DNA of 8,974 nt from an uncultured Clostridia bacterium. Its GTDB lineage: Bacteria; Bacillota; Clostridia; Christensenellales; UBA1242. Where the stretch lies: assembly GCA_934771675.1 (NCBI GenBank), contig CAKVMF010000034.1, positions 1 to 8,974 of the forward strand, given 5' to 3'. Shown piece after piece: positions 1 through 6,032 of this stretch. The position numbers were made by a program, and so were the translations under genes. Every line of letters begins with the position of its first letter. Positions within the stretch are counted from its first letter, which is position 1. A model generated the notes under the pieces. It ran no database searches. It was not told the DNA's origin and was given only the letters and a program-made list of their open reading frames with translations.

Positions 1-679
1 CGCCTTCAATTTTATACATCATTGCATCCATTTCAGCAAAACTCATAACGCCAGTTACAACATCGCTATGAATCATAAATGGTGGAATTGCATATGTGAA
101 GCCTTGGCTAATCATATAATCTCTGCCGTAAGCAATCATTGCTTCATGAAGTCTTGCAATATCACCCAAAAGATAATAGAAACCATTACCTGAAGTTCTT
201 CCAGCGCTTTCTTTGTCAAGACCACCAACTGCTTCCAAAATATCAGCATTGTATGGAATTTCATAATCAGGAACTACTGGTTCACCAAATCTTTGAACTT
301 CAACATTGAATGAATCATCTTTTCCAATAGGAACACTTTCATCAATGATGTTTGGAATAACCATCATTCTCTTTCTGATTTCTTCATCAATTTCGGCTTG
401 TTTCTTTTCAATATCAACAATTTTGTCAGCATCAGCCTTAACTTCAGCCTTGATTTTTTCTGCTTCTTCAAACTTTTTTTCTTTCATAAGTTTGCCAACT
501 TCTGCAGAAAGTTTGTTTCTTTGACCACGGAGATCATCACCTTCAGCTTTAAGCGATCTGTTCTCCTTGTCAAGACTAATCACTTCATCAACAAGAGGAA
601 GCTTTTCATCTTGAAATTTCTTTTTAATATTTTCTTTTACGAGATCAGGGTTTGTCCTAATCAAATTTATGTCAATCAT
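1..679 (-). CDS. serS: Seryl-tRNA synthetase, N-terminal 226 residues (3' end beyond window)
   Basis: This enzyme charges tRNA(Ser) with serine in the cytoplasm. The visible part begins MIDINLIRTNPDLVKENIKK, the usual SerS opening. Residues about 27-105 form the charged helical hairpin (coiled-coil arm) that grips the long variable arm of tRNA(Ser). The start of the class II catalytic domain follows, with IPNIIDESVPIGKDD at about 109-123, GNGFYYLLGDIARLHEA at about 167-183, and VTGVMSFAEMDAMMYKIEG up to the edge. The last segments match a SerS subtype common in Clostridia, rather than the YGTGQLPKF form of E. coli-like enzymes (from memory). Class II motifs 2 and 3 lie outside the window. The ATG at 679-677 is preceded by GGAGGAAAGAAG, a strong ribosome binding site. 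The gene has its own promoter and is separated from the upstream gene by a terminator. Identification is secure. Confidence 0.97.
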   Translation of the reverse strand, partial: MIDINLIRTNPDLVKENIKKKFQDEKLPLVDEVISLDKENRSLKAEGDDLRGQRNKLSAEVGKLMKEKKFEEAEKIKAEVKADADKIVDIEKKQAEIDEEIRKRMMVIPNIIDESVPIGKDDSFNVEVQRFGEPVVPDYEIPYNADILEAVGGLDKESAGRTSGNGFYYLLGDIARLHEAMIAYGRDYMISQGFTYAIPPFMIHSDVVTGVMSFAEMDAMMYKIEG

Positions 680-708
680 CTTCTTTCCTCCTTTGATAAC
701 ATGGCATA

Positions 709-737
709 ATAATAACACTATTTTGCACCAAAAACAA
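709..737 (-). promoter_or_regulatory. Predicted sigma-A promoter of serS
   Basis: On the minus strand, TTGTTT (737-732) and TATTAT (714-709) are separated by 17 bases. A TG one base upstream of the -10 makes it an extended -10. The start point would be near 702, giving a leader of only about 23 bases before the serS ATG. That leaves no room for a T-box riboswitch, which often controls serS in Bacillota. Confidence 0.6.
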
Positions 738-739
738 TA

Positions 740-766
740 AAAAAAGACAATCTTTATGTCTTTTTT
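740..766 (-). terminator. Intrinsic terminator after the beta-helix gene
   Basis: A perfect 10-bp inverted repeat, AAAAAAGACA (740-749) and TGTCTTTTTT (757-766), has a 7-base loop. Read on the minus strand it lies about 27 bases after the stop of the 793-1350 gene, and the stem ends in a T run. It is A/T rich and therefore weaker than the other terminators here. It sits just upstream of the serS -35 box. Confidence 0.65.
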
Positions 767-792
767 ATATATTATTAATTTTAAAATAAATT

Positions 793-1350
793 CTAATTCA
801 TCAAAATATCTCTATTGACAATTGTTCCCGCCTCTATTTTTGTTCCACTTTCAATCACCACCGGCAAAACGATTGCAACTTTCTGACCAATTTCAACATT
901 GTCGCCAACACAAGCCACTTGGTTTTTTTGAAACTCGCCTATTGATACCATGTTTTTTATTTTGCAGCCACAACCAATTTTTGCATCTTGAACAATAACA
1001 AGATTATTGAGTCTTGTTCTTTTTCCAATAGTGGCATTTTTCAGCTCGCAAAAACTGCTAATTTTTACAAAATCACAGATGCACGATTTTGAGCGAATGT
1101 GTGAATATGGTCCAACAAAAACGCATGAACCAACTTTTGAGTTTTCTATTCTCGATGAATAAATCTTTGAACCTTTGCCTATAACCGAATCATGAACAAA
1201 CGAATTTGGAAAGATTGTAACATTATCACCAATTTCGCAATTTCCTTCGATTCGGTTGTTTTCATAAATTATAACGTTTTCACCAATTTTTGCCCGTTTG
1301 TCAATATAAACCGTGTTTTTATCCTTTATTATAACATTATTTTTTGGCAT
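793..1350 (-). CDS. Stand-alone left-handed beta-helix protein resembling the GlmU acetyltransferase domain, catalytically degenerate
   Basis: The 185-residue protein is built almost entirely of hexapeptide repeats of the type [LIV]-G-x-x-x-x, for example ARIGENVIIYE-like turns at about 20-30, EIGDNVTIF at 39-47, VIGKGSKIY at 56-64, KVGSCVFVG at 72-80, TIGKRTRLN at 107-115, AKIGCGCKI at 123-131 and CVGDNVEIG at 147-155. This is the left-handed beta-helix fold. The order of segments follows the C-terminal half of GlmU: VGPYSHIR at 79-86, ELKNATIG at 102-109, a closing VLPVVI..GTKIEAGTIVNRD at 161-181. GlmU makes UDP-GlcNAc for cell wall synthesis. The uridylyltransferase half is absent. Arg86 and Lys104 match GlmU substrate-binding residues, but the positions of the catalytic His (Asn116), the Tyr (Ile119) and two Asn (Lys130, Glu139) are changed. 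It may bind a sugar nucleotide or act as a scaffold, and GlcN-1-P acetylation is doubtful. ATG 1350 has an AAGGTGAT binding site upstream. Confidence 0.8.
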   Translation of the reverse strand: MPKNNVIIKDKNTVYIDKRAKIGENVIIYENNRIEGNCEIGDNVTIFPNSFVHDSVIGKGSKIYSSRIENSKVGSCVFVGPYSHIRSKSCICDFVKISSFCELKNATIGKRTRLNNLVIVQDAKIGCGCKIKNMVSIGEFQKNQVACVGDNVEIGQKVAIVLPVVIESGTKIEAGTIVNRDILMN

Positions 1351-1377
1351 ACATCACCTTCCATTTTTCTAATCCAT

Positions 1378-1407
1378 TTTATGTTTAAAAAGCAGAATTT
1401 GGGACAA
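1378..1407 (-). promoter_or_regulatory. Possible weak promoter of the beta-helix gene
   Basis: On the minus strand, TTGTCC (1407-1402) and CATAAA (1383-1378) are 18 bases apart, which would start transcription near 1371, about 20 bases before the ATG at 1350. Both boxes depart from consensus. It is the best candidate in this divergent gap, but only a suggestion. Confidence 0.3.
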
Positions 1408-1413
1408 AATTTG

Positions 1414-1437
1414 AGTAATAGTGCTATAAATATTACT
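1414..1437. repeat. Inverted repeat in the divergent beta-helix/HU region
   Basis: AGTAATA (1414-1420) and TATTACT (1431-1437) form a perfect 7-bp inverted repeat around a 10-base centre. It lies between the predicted promoters of the two divergent genes, about 60 bases upstream of the HU -35 box. It could be an operator for a dimeric regulator. In DNA this AT-rich, 7-bp repeats also arise by chance. Confidence 0.35.
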
Positions 1438-1496
1438 ATTTTGGGCTGTAAATCACGATTTTTTCAATATTTTTTTAAAATTTGCCTAAAAAAGTT

Positions 1497-1524
1497 TTGA
1501 CAAAAAAAGAAATTATGCTATATT
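1497..1524 (+). promoter_or_regulatory. Predicted sigma-A promoter of the HU gene
   Basis: A perfect TTGACA -35 (1497-1502), a 16-base spacer and TATATT (1519-1524) are present, with TGC directly before the -10 giving an extended -10 element. The start point is near 1531. A small hairpin, GCTTT (1540-1544) with AAAGC (1548-1552), lies in the leader just ahead of the TTAGGAGGG ribosome binding site. The strength of these signals fits the high expression expected of HU. Confidence 0.8.
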
Positions 1525-1571
1525 TGAATCAATAAGTAAGCTTTAAAAAAGCAAATTAGGAGGGATTACTT

Positions 1572-1847
1572 ATGAATAAAAATGAATTTTTAAGAACTAT
1601 TGCAGACAAAACTGAGTCTACAATCAAAGATGCAAATGCATTTTATGAAGCATTTGTTTCAACTGTTCAAGAAGCAATGAAAGCAGATGACAAAATCACA
1701 CTTGTTGGTTTTGGAACATTTGTTGCAAGACACAAAGCAGCTAGCGTTCGTCCAAATCCACAAAAGAAAGGCGAAACAATCAAAGTTGCAGCTTGCAAAG
1801 TTCCTGCTCTTAAATTCGGAAAGAGTTACAAAGATTCTATCAACTAA
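1572..1847 (+). CDS. hup: HU family DNA-binding (nucleoid) protein
   Basis: HU is a small dimeric protein that bends and compacts DNA without strict sequence preference. The 91-residue length is typical. The N-terminal helices (MNKNEFLRTIADKTEST, 1-17) lead to the core LVGFGTFVARHKAA at 44-57, the DNA-gripping beta arm at about 55-73, and the closing KVPALKFGKSYKDSI at 76-90. The intercalating proline is Pro63 in RPNPQ. The arm tip is unusual: NPQKKGE is one residue longer than the common NPQTGE, and Arg-Pro replaces the usual Gly-Arg before it. TTAGGAGGG lies 8 bases before the ATG. The gene is monocistronic, with its own promoter and a strong terminator. Whether it is called hupA, hupB or hbs cannot be decided from the sequence, and IHF is less likely given the context. 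Confidence 0.96.
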   Translation: MNKNEFLRTIADKTESTIKDANAFYEAFVSTVQEAMKADDKITLVGFGTFVARHKAASVRPNPQKKGETIKVAACKVPALKFGKSYKDSIN

Positions 1848-1860
1848 TTTGAACAAAATT

Positions 1861-1887
1861 GCCCCACTTGATGGTGGGGTTTTTTTA
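1861..1887 (+). terminator. Intrinsic terminator of the HU gene
   Basis: CCCCAC (1862-1867) pairs with GTGGGG (1874-1879), extended by a G-T pair, with a 6-base loop, and is followed by a run of eight T (1880-1887). It lies about 14 bases after the HU stop. It separates HU from the gat operon. Confidence 0.92.
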
Positions 1888-1922
1888 TGCCTATTTTTAT
1901 CTCCCTCTCCACCAGTTTTAGT

Positions 1923-1951
1923 TTGACACAAAATTTTTTCTATAATATACT
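1923..1951 (+). promoter_or_regulatory. Predicted sigma-A promoter of the gatCAB operon
   Basis: A perfect TTGACA (1923-1928) and TATACT (1946-1951) are separated by exactly 17 bases. A second TATAAT at 1941-1946 overlaps the -10 but is only 12 bases from the -35. The start point would be near 1958, so the mRNA leader is only about 14 bases and consists mostly of the ribosome binding site. Confidence 0.8.
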
Positions 1952-1961
1952 TTTTGTTAAT

Positions 1962-1967
1962 AAGGAG
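1962..1967 (+). promoter_or_regulatory. Ribosome binding site that fixes the gatC start
   Basis: AAGGAG lies 4 bases before the ATG at 1972. An in-frame TTG at 1954 would place the start upstream of this site and at or before the predicted transcription start, so ATG 1972 is preferred. Confidence 0.75.
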
Positions 1968-1971
1968 CCTT

Positions 1972-2253
1972 ATGAAAAACATATCTTCAAAAGAAATAAA
2001 ACATCTTGCCGACCTTTCAGGGTTGGAATTTGATGATGCTGAAACATCAAAAATGGAAAATAATTTAAAACAAATTTTTGAATTTGTTGATGAGCTGTCA
2101 AACTGCTCAGAAATAAACAATCTTTCAATCGATGAACATGAACTTTCAATCAGTGACCTTAGAGATGACGAGCCCTGCATGAAAAAGCAACAAAAAATTT
2201 CATCAAACACTGATAAAAACAAGTATTTTTCTGTTCCAAAGGTGGTGGACTAA
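1972..2253 (+). CDS. gatC: Glutamyl/aspartyl-tRNA amidotransferase subunit C
   Basis: GatC is the small non-catalytic subunit that wraps around GatA and helps it fold and join GatB in the tRNA amidotransferase. The 93-residue product has the typical layout. A helical N-terminal part holds KEIKHLADLSGLEFDD (about 7-22) and KQIFEFVDEL (about 36-45). A linker region with LRDDEP at about 63-68 follows, and the family's C-terminal signature FSVPKVVD closes the protein. I chose ATG 1972 because an AAGGAG site precedes it. The stop codon TAA (2251-2253) shares its last base with the gatA ATG (TAATG), which suggests translational coupling and equal subunit supply. Confidence 0.93.
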   Translation: MKNISSKEIKHLADLSGLEFDDAETSKMENNLKQIFEFVDELSNCSEINNLSIDEHELSISDLRDDEPCMKKQQKISSNTDKNKYFSVPKVVD

Positions 2254-3689
2254 TGAACTACTCAAACCTTTCACTAAAACAACTTATTGAGCTTGTTCAA
2301 AGCAGAAAAACAACTGCAACCCAGCTTGTTCAATATTATCAAGACCGCATAAAAAAATACGCTCAAAAAAACGCCGTTTTGGAAGTTTTTGATGACGCTC
2401 TTGAAATTGCAAAAAAGAAAGATGAATACGCCGCCACGCACAAAAATTTGCCTATTTTGCATGGTATTCCAATTTTGATTAAAGATAATATTTTTTATGC
2501 TGGACACCGCTGCACAAATGCTTCAAAATTCATGGAAGATTTTGTTGCACCATTTAACGCAACTGCAATTCAAAGGCTTTTGGACGCAGGTGCGATAATT
2601 TTGGGCAGAACAAATATGGATGAATTTGCAATGGGCGGTTCAACTGAAAACAGTGCATTTGGAGTTGCAAAAAACGCACTTGATGACAACCGCGTTTCTG
2701 GCGGTTCTTCTGGCGGAAGCGCATGCAGCGTTGCCCTCTCCCTTGCACCAATTGCTCTTGGAACTGACACTGGTGGTTCAATTCGTCAACCTTCATCATT
2801 TAATGGTGTTGTTGGAATCAAACCAACCTATGGCAGAGTTTCAAGATTTGGTTTAGTTTCATTTGCAAGCAGTCTTGACACACTGGGTGTTATTTCAAAA
2901 AACGTTGAAGATAATGCTTTTGTTATGAATATCATTGCTGGCCACGACGAAAAAGACTTTACTTCAAGCAATCTTTTAGTTCCAGACTTTTCAAAAAAAA
3001 TAGGAACTAACATTTCTGGAATGGTGTTCGGAATCCCTGCTGAAATTTTGGAACTAATCAAACAAACAGACTATGAAAAAACCTACAATAACCTATTTGA
3101 ATTTTTAAAGAAAAACGGTGCAATTGTAAAAACTATTGATATAAAAAATTACAAACTCAGCCTTCCAACCTATTATGTTTTAGCTCCTGCCGAAGCATCT
3201 AGCAATATGGCAAGATTTGACGGCATAAGATTCACAAAAACCGAGTCTGGCGAAACCTTTGAACAAATCTTAAAAAAAAGCCGAACAAAATATCTGGGTG
3301 AAGAAGTTAAACGCAGAATCATGCTGGGAAACTTTGTTTTGTCTAGCGGCTATTTTGACGCATATTACATGAAGGCAAAAAAGTTTAAAGAATATTTAAA
3401 AATGCAGGTTTGCAAAGCATTTGACGAATGTGATGCAATCATTATGCCAACAACTTATGGTGAAGCATTTTTGATAAATGAAAAGTCAAAAGACCCTGTT
3501 TCAATGTATGCAGAAGATATGTTTACAATCTTTGCAAACTTGACAGGTATTCCAGCAATTGCCGTCCCTTTTGCAAAAGGCAAACATGGGCTTCCACTTG
3601 GGCTTCAAATTCTTGGCAAGCACTTTGATGAGCAAACCATTTATGGTGTGGCTGATTTTGTTGAAAAAAACTATAAGGGGGCAAAATAA
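2253..3689 (+). CDS. gatA: Glutamyl/aspartyl-tRNA amidotransferase subunit A (amidase)
   Basis: GatA hydrolyses glutamine and passes the ammonia through a tunnel to GatB, for amidation of Glu-tRNA(Gln) or Asp-tRNA(Asn). At 478 residues it is a full-length amidase-signature enzyme. The Ser-cisSer-Lys triad is intact: Lys77 in GIPILIKDNI, Ser152 in the SGGSSGGSA loop (149-157) and Ser176 in GTDTGGSIRQP (170-180). Other family landmarks are AGAIILGRTNMDEFAMG (112-128), VGIKPTYGRVSRFGLV (187-202) and, near the C-terminus, LTGIPAIAVPF and GLPLGLQILGKHFDE. A GGTGG site precedes the ATG, inside the gatC 3' end. The stop overlaps the gatB start as TAATG (3687-3691). Nothing in the sequence suggests loss of activity. 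Confidence 0.98.
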   Translation: MNYSNLSLKQLIELVQSRKTTATQLVQYYQDRIKKYAQKNAVLEVFDDALEIAKKKDEYAATHKNLPILHGIPILIKDNIFYAGHRCTNASKFMEDFVAPFNATAIQRLLDAGAIILGRTNMDEFAMGGSTENSAFGVAKNALDDNRVSGGSSGGSACSVALSLAPIALGTDTGGSIRQPSSFNGVVGIKPTYGRVSRFGLVSFASSLDTLGVISKNVEDNAFVMNIIAGHDEKDFTSSNLLVPDFSKKIGTNISGMVFGIPAEILELIKQTDYEKTYNNLFEFLKKNGAIVKTIDIKNYKLSLPTYYVLAPAEASSNMARFDGIRFTKTESGETFEQILKKSRTKYLGEEVKRRIMLGNFVLSSGYFDAYYMKAKKFKEYLKMQVCKAFDECDAIIMPTTYGEAFLINEKSKDPVSMYAEDMFTIFANLTGIPAIAVPFAKGKHGLPLGLQILGKHFDEQTIYGVADFVEKNYKGAK

Positions 3690-5116
3690 TGGTGGATTAT
3701 ATTGTTAATGTTGGGCTTGAAATACACGTTGAGCTTGCCACAAAAACAAAGATATTTTGTTCATGCAAAAATGAGTTCGGTGCAAAACCAAACACAAATG
3801 TTTGCCCTATTTGTTTGGGTTACCCTGCAACACTTCCTGCTGTTAACAAAAATGCTGTTATTTTGGCAATAAAAGCAGGTCTTGCTCTTGGATCAAGAAT
3901 ATCTCCAAGACTTCTTTTTGACAGAAAGCATTACTTTTACCCTGACCTTCCAAAAGCATATCAAATCAGCCAAGACAAGCTTCCACTTGCAATTGGCGGT
4001 GGAATTAAACTTGATAGCGGAAAGTTTGTTCGATTCAATCATATTCACCTTGAAGAAGATGCTGGAAAGCTCATTCATGATCCAGAAACAAACAAAACCT
4101 TTATTGATTTTAATCGTGCGGGATTACCACTGATTGAGCATGTGACTGAAGTTGATATTTCAAATGGTGCTGAAGCCGTTGAATTTTTAACAAAACTAAA
4201 ACAAAAGCTCATTTTTGCTGGCGTATCAAATTGCAGAATGGAATGTGGTCAAATGCGTTGCGATGTTAATGTTTCCGTTCGAAAGACCGAAAATGACCCT
4301 TATGGCACAAAAGTTGAAATGAAAAATTTAAGCAGTTTCAAAGCTGTTGCATCGGCTATTGATTATGAGTCAAAAAGACAAATTTTAGAACTTGAAAGTG
4401 GTCACAAAATTGTTCAAGAAACAAGAAAATGGGATGAACAAAAAAACATCACCACCCCAATGCGAAAAAAAGAAAAAGCACAGGACTACAGATATATGCC
4501 TGAACCTGATTTTGTTTCAATTAACATTTCGCCAAGTGATATTGAATCAATAAAAAATTCAATGTCTGGCGGGGTTGATGAGTTGCTTGAAAAATATACA
4601 ACTGAATATGCTATTCCACTTTCATATTCCAAATTGCTTTTGAGCGACAAGGTTACAAATAACTACTTTGAAAATTGCTTGAAAATCTTGTTTAAACCAA
4701 AAGAAATTTCAAACTGGATTGTTGATGAACTCTTCAAATTCAAAACTGGAACTTCAAAAAATCTAAATGAACTTATTTCAGAAGAATACCTATGTTCTAT
4801 TGTTAACTTGCTTGATCAATCAAAAATAACAAGAACTGTTGCAAAAACATTGCTTGAGCAAACAATCTTAACCAAAAATAATCCAATTGAAATTGCAAAA
4901 CAAAATAAACTTACGGGAATTTCAAGTGAAAAGATATGTGCCCTTGTGGATGCGTTTTTAAGCCAAAACCCTGATTTGAAAGCACAATATAAGCAAGAAA
5001 ATAAGAATGAAAAAATTGTTAACTTTGTTGCAGGAAACATAATAAAACAAACACAAGGAAAAGCCGACCCAAACGCCTTAAAAGAATACATTAAAAAACA
5101 ATTGAAAAAAAGATAG
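3689..5116 (+). CDS. gatB: Glutamyl/aspartyl-tRNA amidotransferase subunit B
   Basis: GatB binds the misacylated tRNA, activates the Glu or Asp side chain with ATP and receives ammonia from GatA. The 475-residue protein has the family order. GLEIHVEL at 9-16 is followed by a zinc-type Cys set (Cys24, Cys26, Cys39, Cys42). DRKHYFYPDLPKAYQISQ spans 78-95, EEDAGKLIHD spans 122-131, and FNRAGLPLIE spans 141-150. MECGQMRCDVNVSVR lies at 184-198, KNLSSFKAV at 212-220, and AQDYRYMPEPD at 264-274. The helical tRNA-binding C-terminal region with its YqeY-like tail (NFVAGNIIKQTQGKADPNAL) ends the protein. Two spots differ from the common consensus as I remember it: EHVTEVDI (150-157) for EIVSEPDI, and ECGQMRCD for EEGSLRCD. 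AAGGGGGC at the gatA end is the likely ribosome binding site. The operon as a whole implies that this organism makes Gln-tRNA and/or Asn-tRNA by the indirect route. Confidence 0.97.
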   Translation: MVDYIVNVGLEIHVELATKTKIFCSCKNEFGAKPNTNVCPICLGYPATLPAVNKNAVILAIKAGLALGSRISPRLLFDRKHYFYPDLPKAYQISQDKLPLAIGGGIKLDSGKFVRFNHIHLEEDAGKLIHDPETNKTFIDFNRAGLPLIEHVTEVDISNGAEAVEFLTKLKQKLIFAGVSNCRMECGQMRCDVNVSVRKTENDPYGTKVEMKNLSSFKAVASAIDYESKRQILELESGHKIVQETRKWDEQKNITTPMRKKEKAQDYRYMPEPDFVSINISPSDIESIKNSMSGGVDELLEKYTTEYAIPLSYSKLLLSDKVTNNYFENCLKILFKPKEISNWIVDELFKFKTGTSKNLNELISEEYLCSIVNLLDQSKITRTVAKTLLEQTILTKNNPIEIAKQNKLTGISSEKICALVDAFLSQNPDLKAQYKQENKNEKIVNFVAGNIIKQTQGKADPNALKEYIKKQLKKR

Positions 5117-5144
5117 AAAAAACCACGGAAATTCCGTGGTTTTT
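5117..5144. terminator. Bidirectional terminator between gatB and the 5162-5695 gene
   Basis: CCACGG (5123-5128) pairs with CCGTGG (5134-5139) around AAATT. The hairpin is flanked by six A on the left and five T on the right, so both strands end in a T run. It starts right after the gatB stop and lies 18 bases past the stop of the convergent gene, so it serves both. Confidence 0.9.
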
Positions 5145-5161
5145 GTTTTGTTAACTAAAAC

Positions 5162-5695
5162 TTATTTTTGAAGTTGACCATCAAGTTCTGGATTTCTACC
5201 TGTAACATGATTGAATTCTTCATCAACTAAATGCAACTTTTTTGCATACTTTTTATTTGCCTTGTTTTGAAGAGCAAGTTTTTCTGCATTACTGAAAACT
5301 CTTCTTTCATTATTTTCAATATATTCGCCCTTTGCTTTTTCAACAACATTTGAGCAAAAAGTTATATACGCGTTTCTGTATTCTTCTCCAAACTTATTGT
5401 AAAGATGTTTCATCATTCTCTCAGTGTTTTCTGATGGAAAATACAAACCAAAATCCCCCCACATATAGTTGTATGGACGATGGTCATCTTTATCAACAAC
5501 CTTAACAAAAATTCCGTCGTTTTGTCTTGTTATTGAAATAAGTTTGTCGTTCATTTCAGTTGTGTATCTCTTTATCGTGTCATCAGAAACTGTTTTTACA
5601 TACTTTCCATGCAAATCAGCTTCAACAATTGGCATTTCACTTTCTCCAAAAATTTCGTCATCAAAAAAATATCTAAAATCAACTATTCCTTTCAT
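5162..5695 (-). CDS. Conserved or orphan hypothetical protein, 177 residues
   Basis: I do not recognise this protein. It has no signal peptide or membrane segment, so it is probably cytoplasmic. The N-terminal part (about 1-35) is acidic and aromatic (VDFRYFFDDEIFGESE at 5-20). The middle (50-86) looks like beta strands, with LISITRQNDGIFVKVVD and an aromatic patch HRPYNYMWGDFGLYF at 72-86. The C-terminal part (about 90-155) is helical and turns basic (EKLALQNKANKKYAKKLHL at 138-156). A single Cys is at 114. ATG 5695 is chosen because GGGGGAA lies just upstream. An in-frame TTG at 5725 lies at or above the predicted transcription start and has no such site. The gene is monocistronic and converges on gatB. 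Codon use resembles its neighbours, so it looks like a real resident gene. Confidence 0.75.
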   Translation of the reverse strand: MKGIVDFRYFFDDEIFGESEMPIVEADLHGKYVKTVSDDTIKRYTTEMNDKLISITRQNDGIFVKVVDKDDHRPYNYMWGDFGLYFPSENTERMMKHLYNKFGEEYRNAYITFCSNVVEKAKGEYIENNERRVFSNAEKLALQNKANKKYAKKLHLVDEEFNHVTGRNPELDGQLQK

Positions 5696-5697
5696 AG

Positions 5698-5704
5698 TTC
5701 CCCC
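5698..5704 (-). promoter_or_regulatory. Ribosome binding site that fixes the 5695 start
   Basis: GGGGGAA on the minus strand ends 2 bases before the ATG at 5695-5693, with the G run 4 bases away. It is imperfect compared with the AGGAGG sites elsewhere in the window, so translation may be modest. Confidence 0.5.
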
Positions 5705-5727
5705 AAAAAAACTTTTATTATACAATC

Positions 5728-5755
5728 ATTATAACACAATTTTATTATATTTCAA
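5728..5755 (-). promoter_or_regulatory. Predicted sigma-A promoter of the 5162-5695 gene
   Basis: On the minus strand, TTGAAA (5755-5750), a 16-base spacer and a perfect TATAAT (5733-5728) are present, with TGT just before the -10 (extended -10). The start is near 5721, about 25 bases before the ATG. A second TATAAT at 5722-5717 lacks a suitably placed -35. Confidence 0.7.
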
Positions 5756-5785
5756 TAACTTTCCAAAAAAAGATGCTTTAAAAAT

Positions 5786-5812
5786 AAAAAAGTCTTAGAT
5801 TTCTCCAAGACT
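5786..5812 (-). terminator. Intrinsic terminator after the DUF1858 gene
   Basis: Read on the minus strand, AGTCTTGGA (5812-5804), GAAA, TCTAAGACT (5799-5791) form a 9-bp stem with one G-U pair, capped by a GNRA-type tetraloop. A TTTTT run follows at 5790-5786. It begins 6 bases after the DUF1858 stop, and marks the end of the minus-strand unit that includes the membrane protein. Confidence 0.88.
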
Positions 5813-5818
5813 CTTTTG

Positions 5819-6031
5819 TTATTTGTTTAAAAATTCATTAACTTTTTCTACCATTAAATCAACATCAACACCATGAACAGCTGCAGCTTCTTCAAGTGTT
5901 TCCATTTGACTCATTGGACATCCAAAACAGTGAAGCCCAAATCCCATCAAAATATCTTTAACATTTGGATTAAGATTCAATAATTCGCCGATTTGAATTG
6001 TTTTGTTAACTTCAATTTTCTTTTTGCGCAT
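5819..6031 (-). CDS. DUF1858 small CxxC protein (hybrid-cluster-protein-associated redox disulfide type)
   Basis: The 70-residue protein matches the DUF1858 family, described as a redox-disulfide domain linked to hybrid cluster protein in anaerobes. Its biochemical role is not established. After a basic start (MRKKKIEVNK) it shows TIQIGELLNLNPNVKDILMG (11-30), then the hallmark GLHCFGCPMSQMETLEEAA (32-50) with Cys35 and Cys38 as a CxxC pair, then HGVDVDLMVEKVNEFL (53-68). The CxxC could form a reversible disulfide or bind metal or a cluster. Its start lies one base after the stop of the membrane-protein gene (TAA-T-ATG), so the two are cotranscribed and probably translationally coupled. No hybrid cluster protein gene is visible here, so the link to the membrane protein is the only functional clue. 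Confidence 0.85.
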   Translation of the reverse strand: MRKKKIEVNKTIQIGELLNLNPNVKDILMGFGLHCFGCPMSQMETLEEAAAVHGVDVDLMVEKVNEFLNK

Positions 6032-6032
6032 A

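Noticed and set aside
680..739. T-box riboswitch upstream of serS
   Set aside because: The leader is only about 23 bases by promoter prediction, and the hairpin at 740-766 lacks T-box features and is better explained as the terminator of the upstream gene.
1423..1430. Plus-strand TGC-TATAAA extended -10 in the divergent gap
   Set aside because: No usable -35 sits 16-18 bases upstream, and a much better HU promoter lies at 1497-1524.
1954..1971. TTG start giving gatC six extra residues
   Set aside because: It would lie at or before the predicted transcription start and would put the AAGGAG site inside the coding region; ATG 1972 is better placed.
1659..2222. Long open frame on the minus strand across HU and gatC
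   Set aside because: It runs antisense to two certain genes and a terminator, has no ribosome binding site, and its protein shows no domain.
5696..5725. TTG start giving the 5162-5695 protein ten extra residues
   Set aside because: The extra codons overlap the predicted transcription start (about 5721), have no ribosome binding site, and the added residues look like translated promoter (TATAAT).
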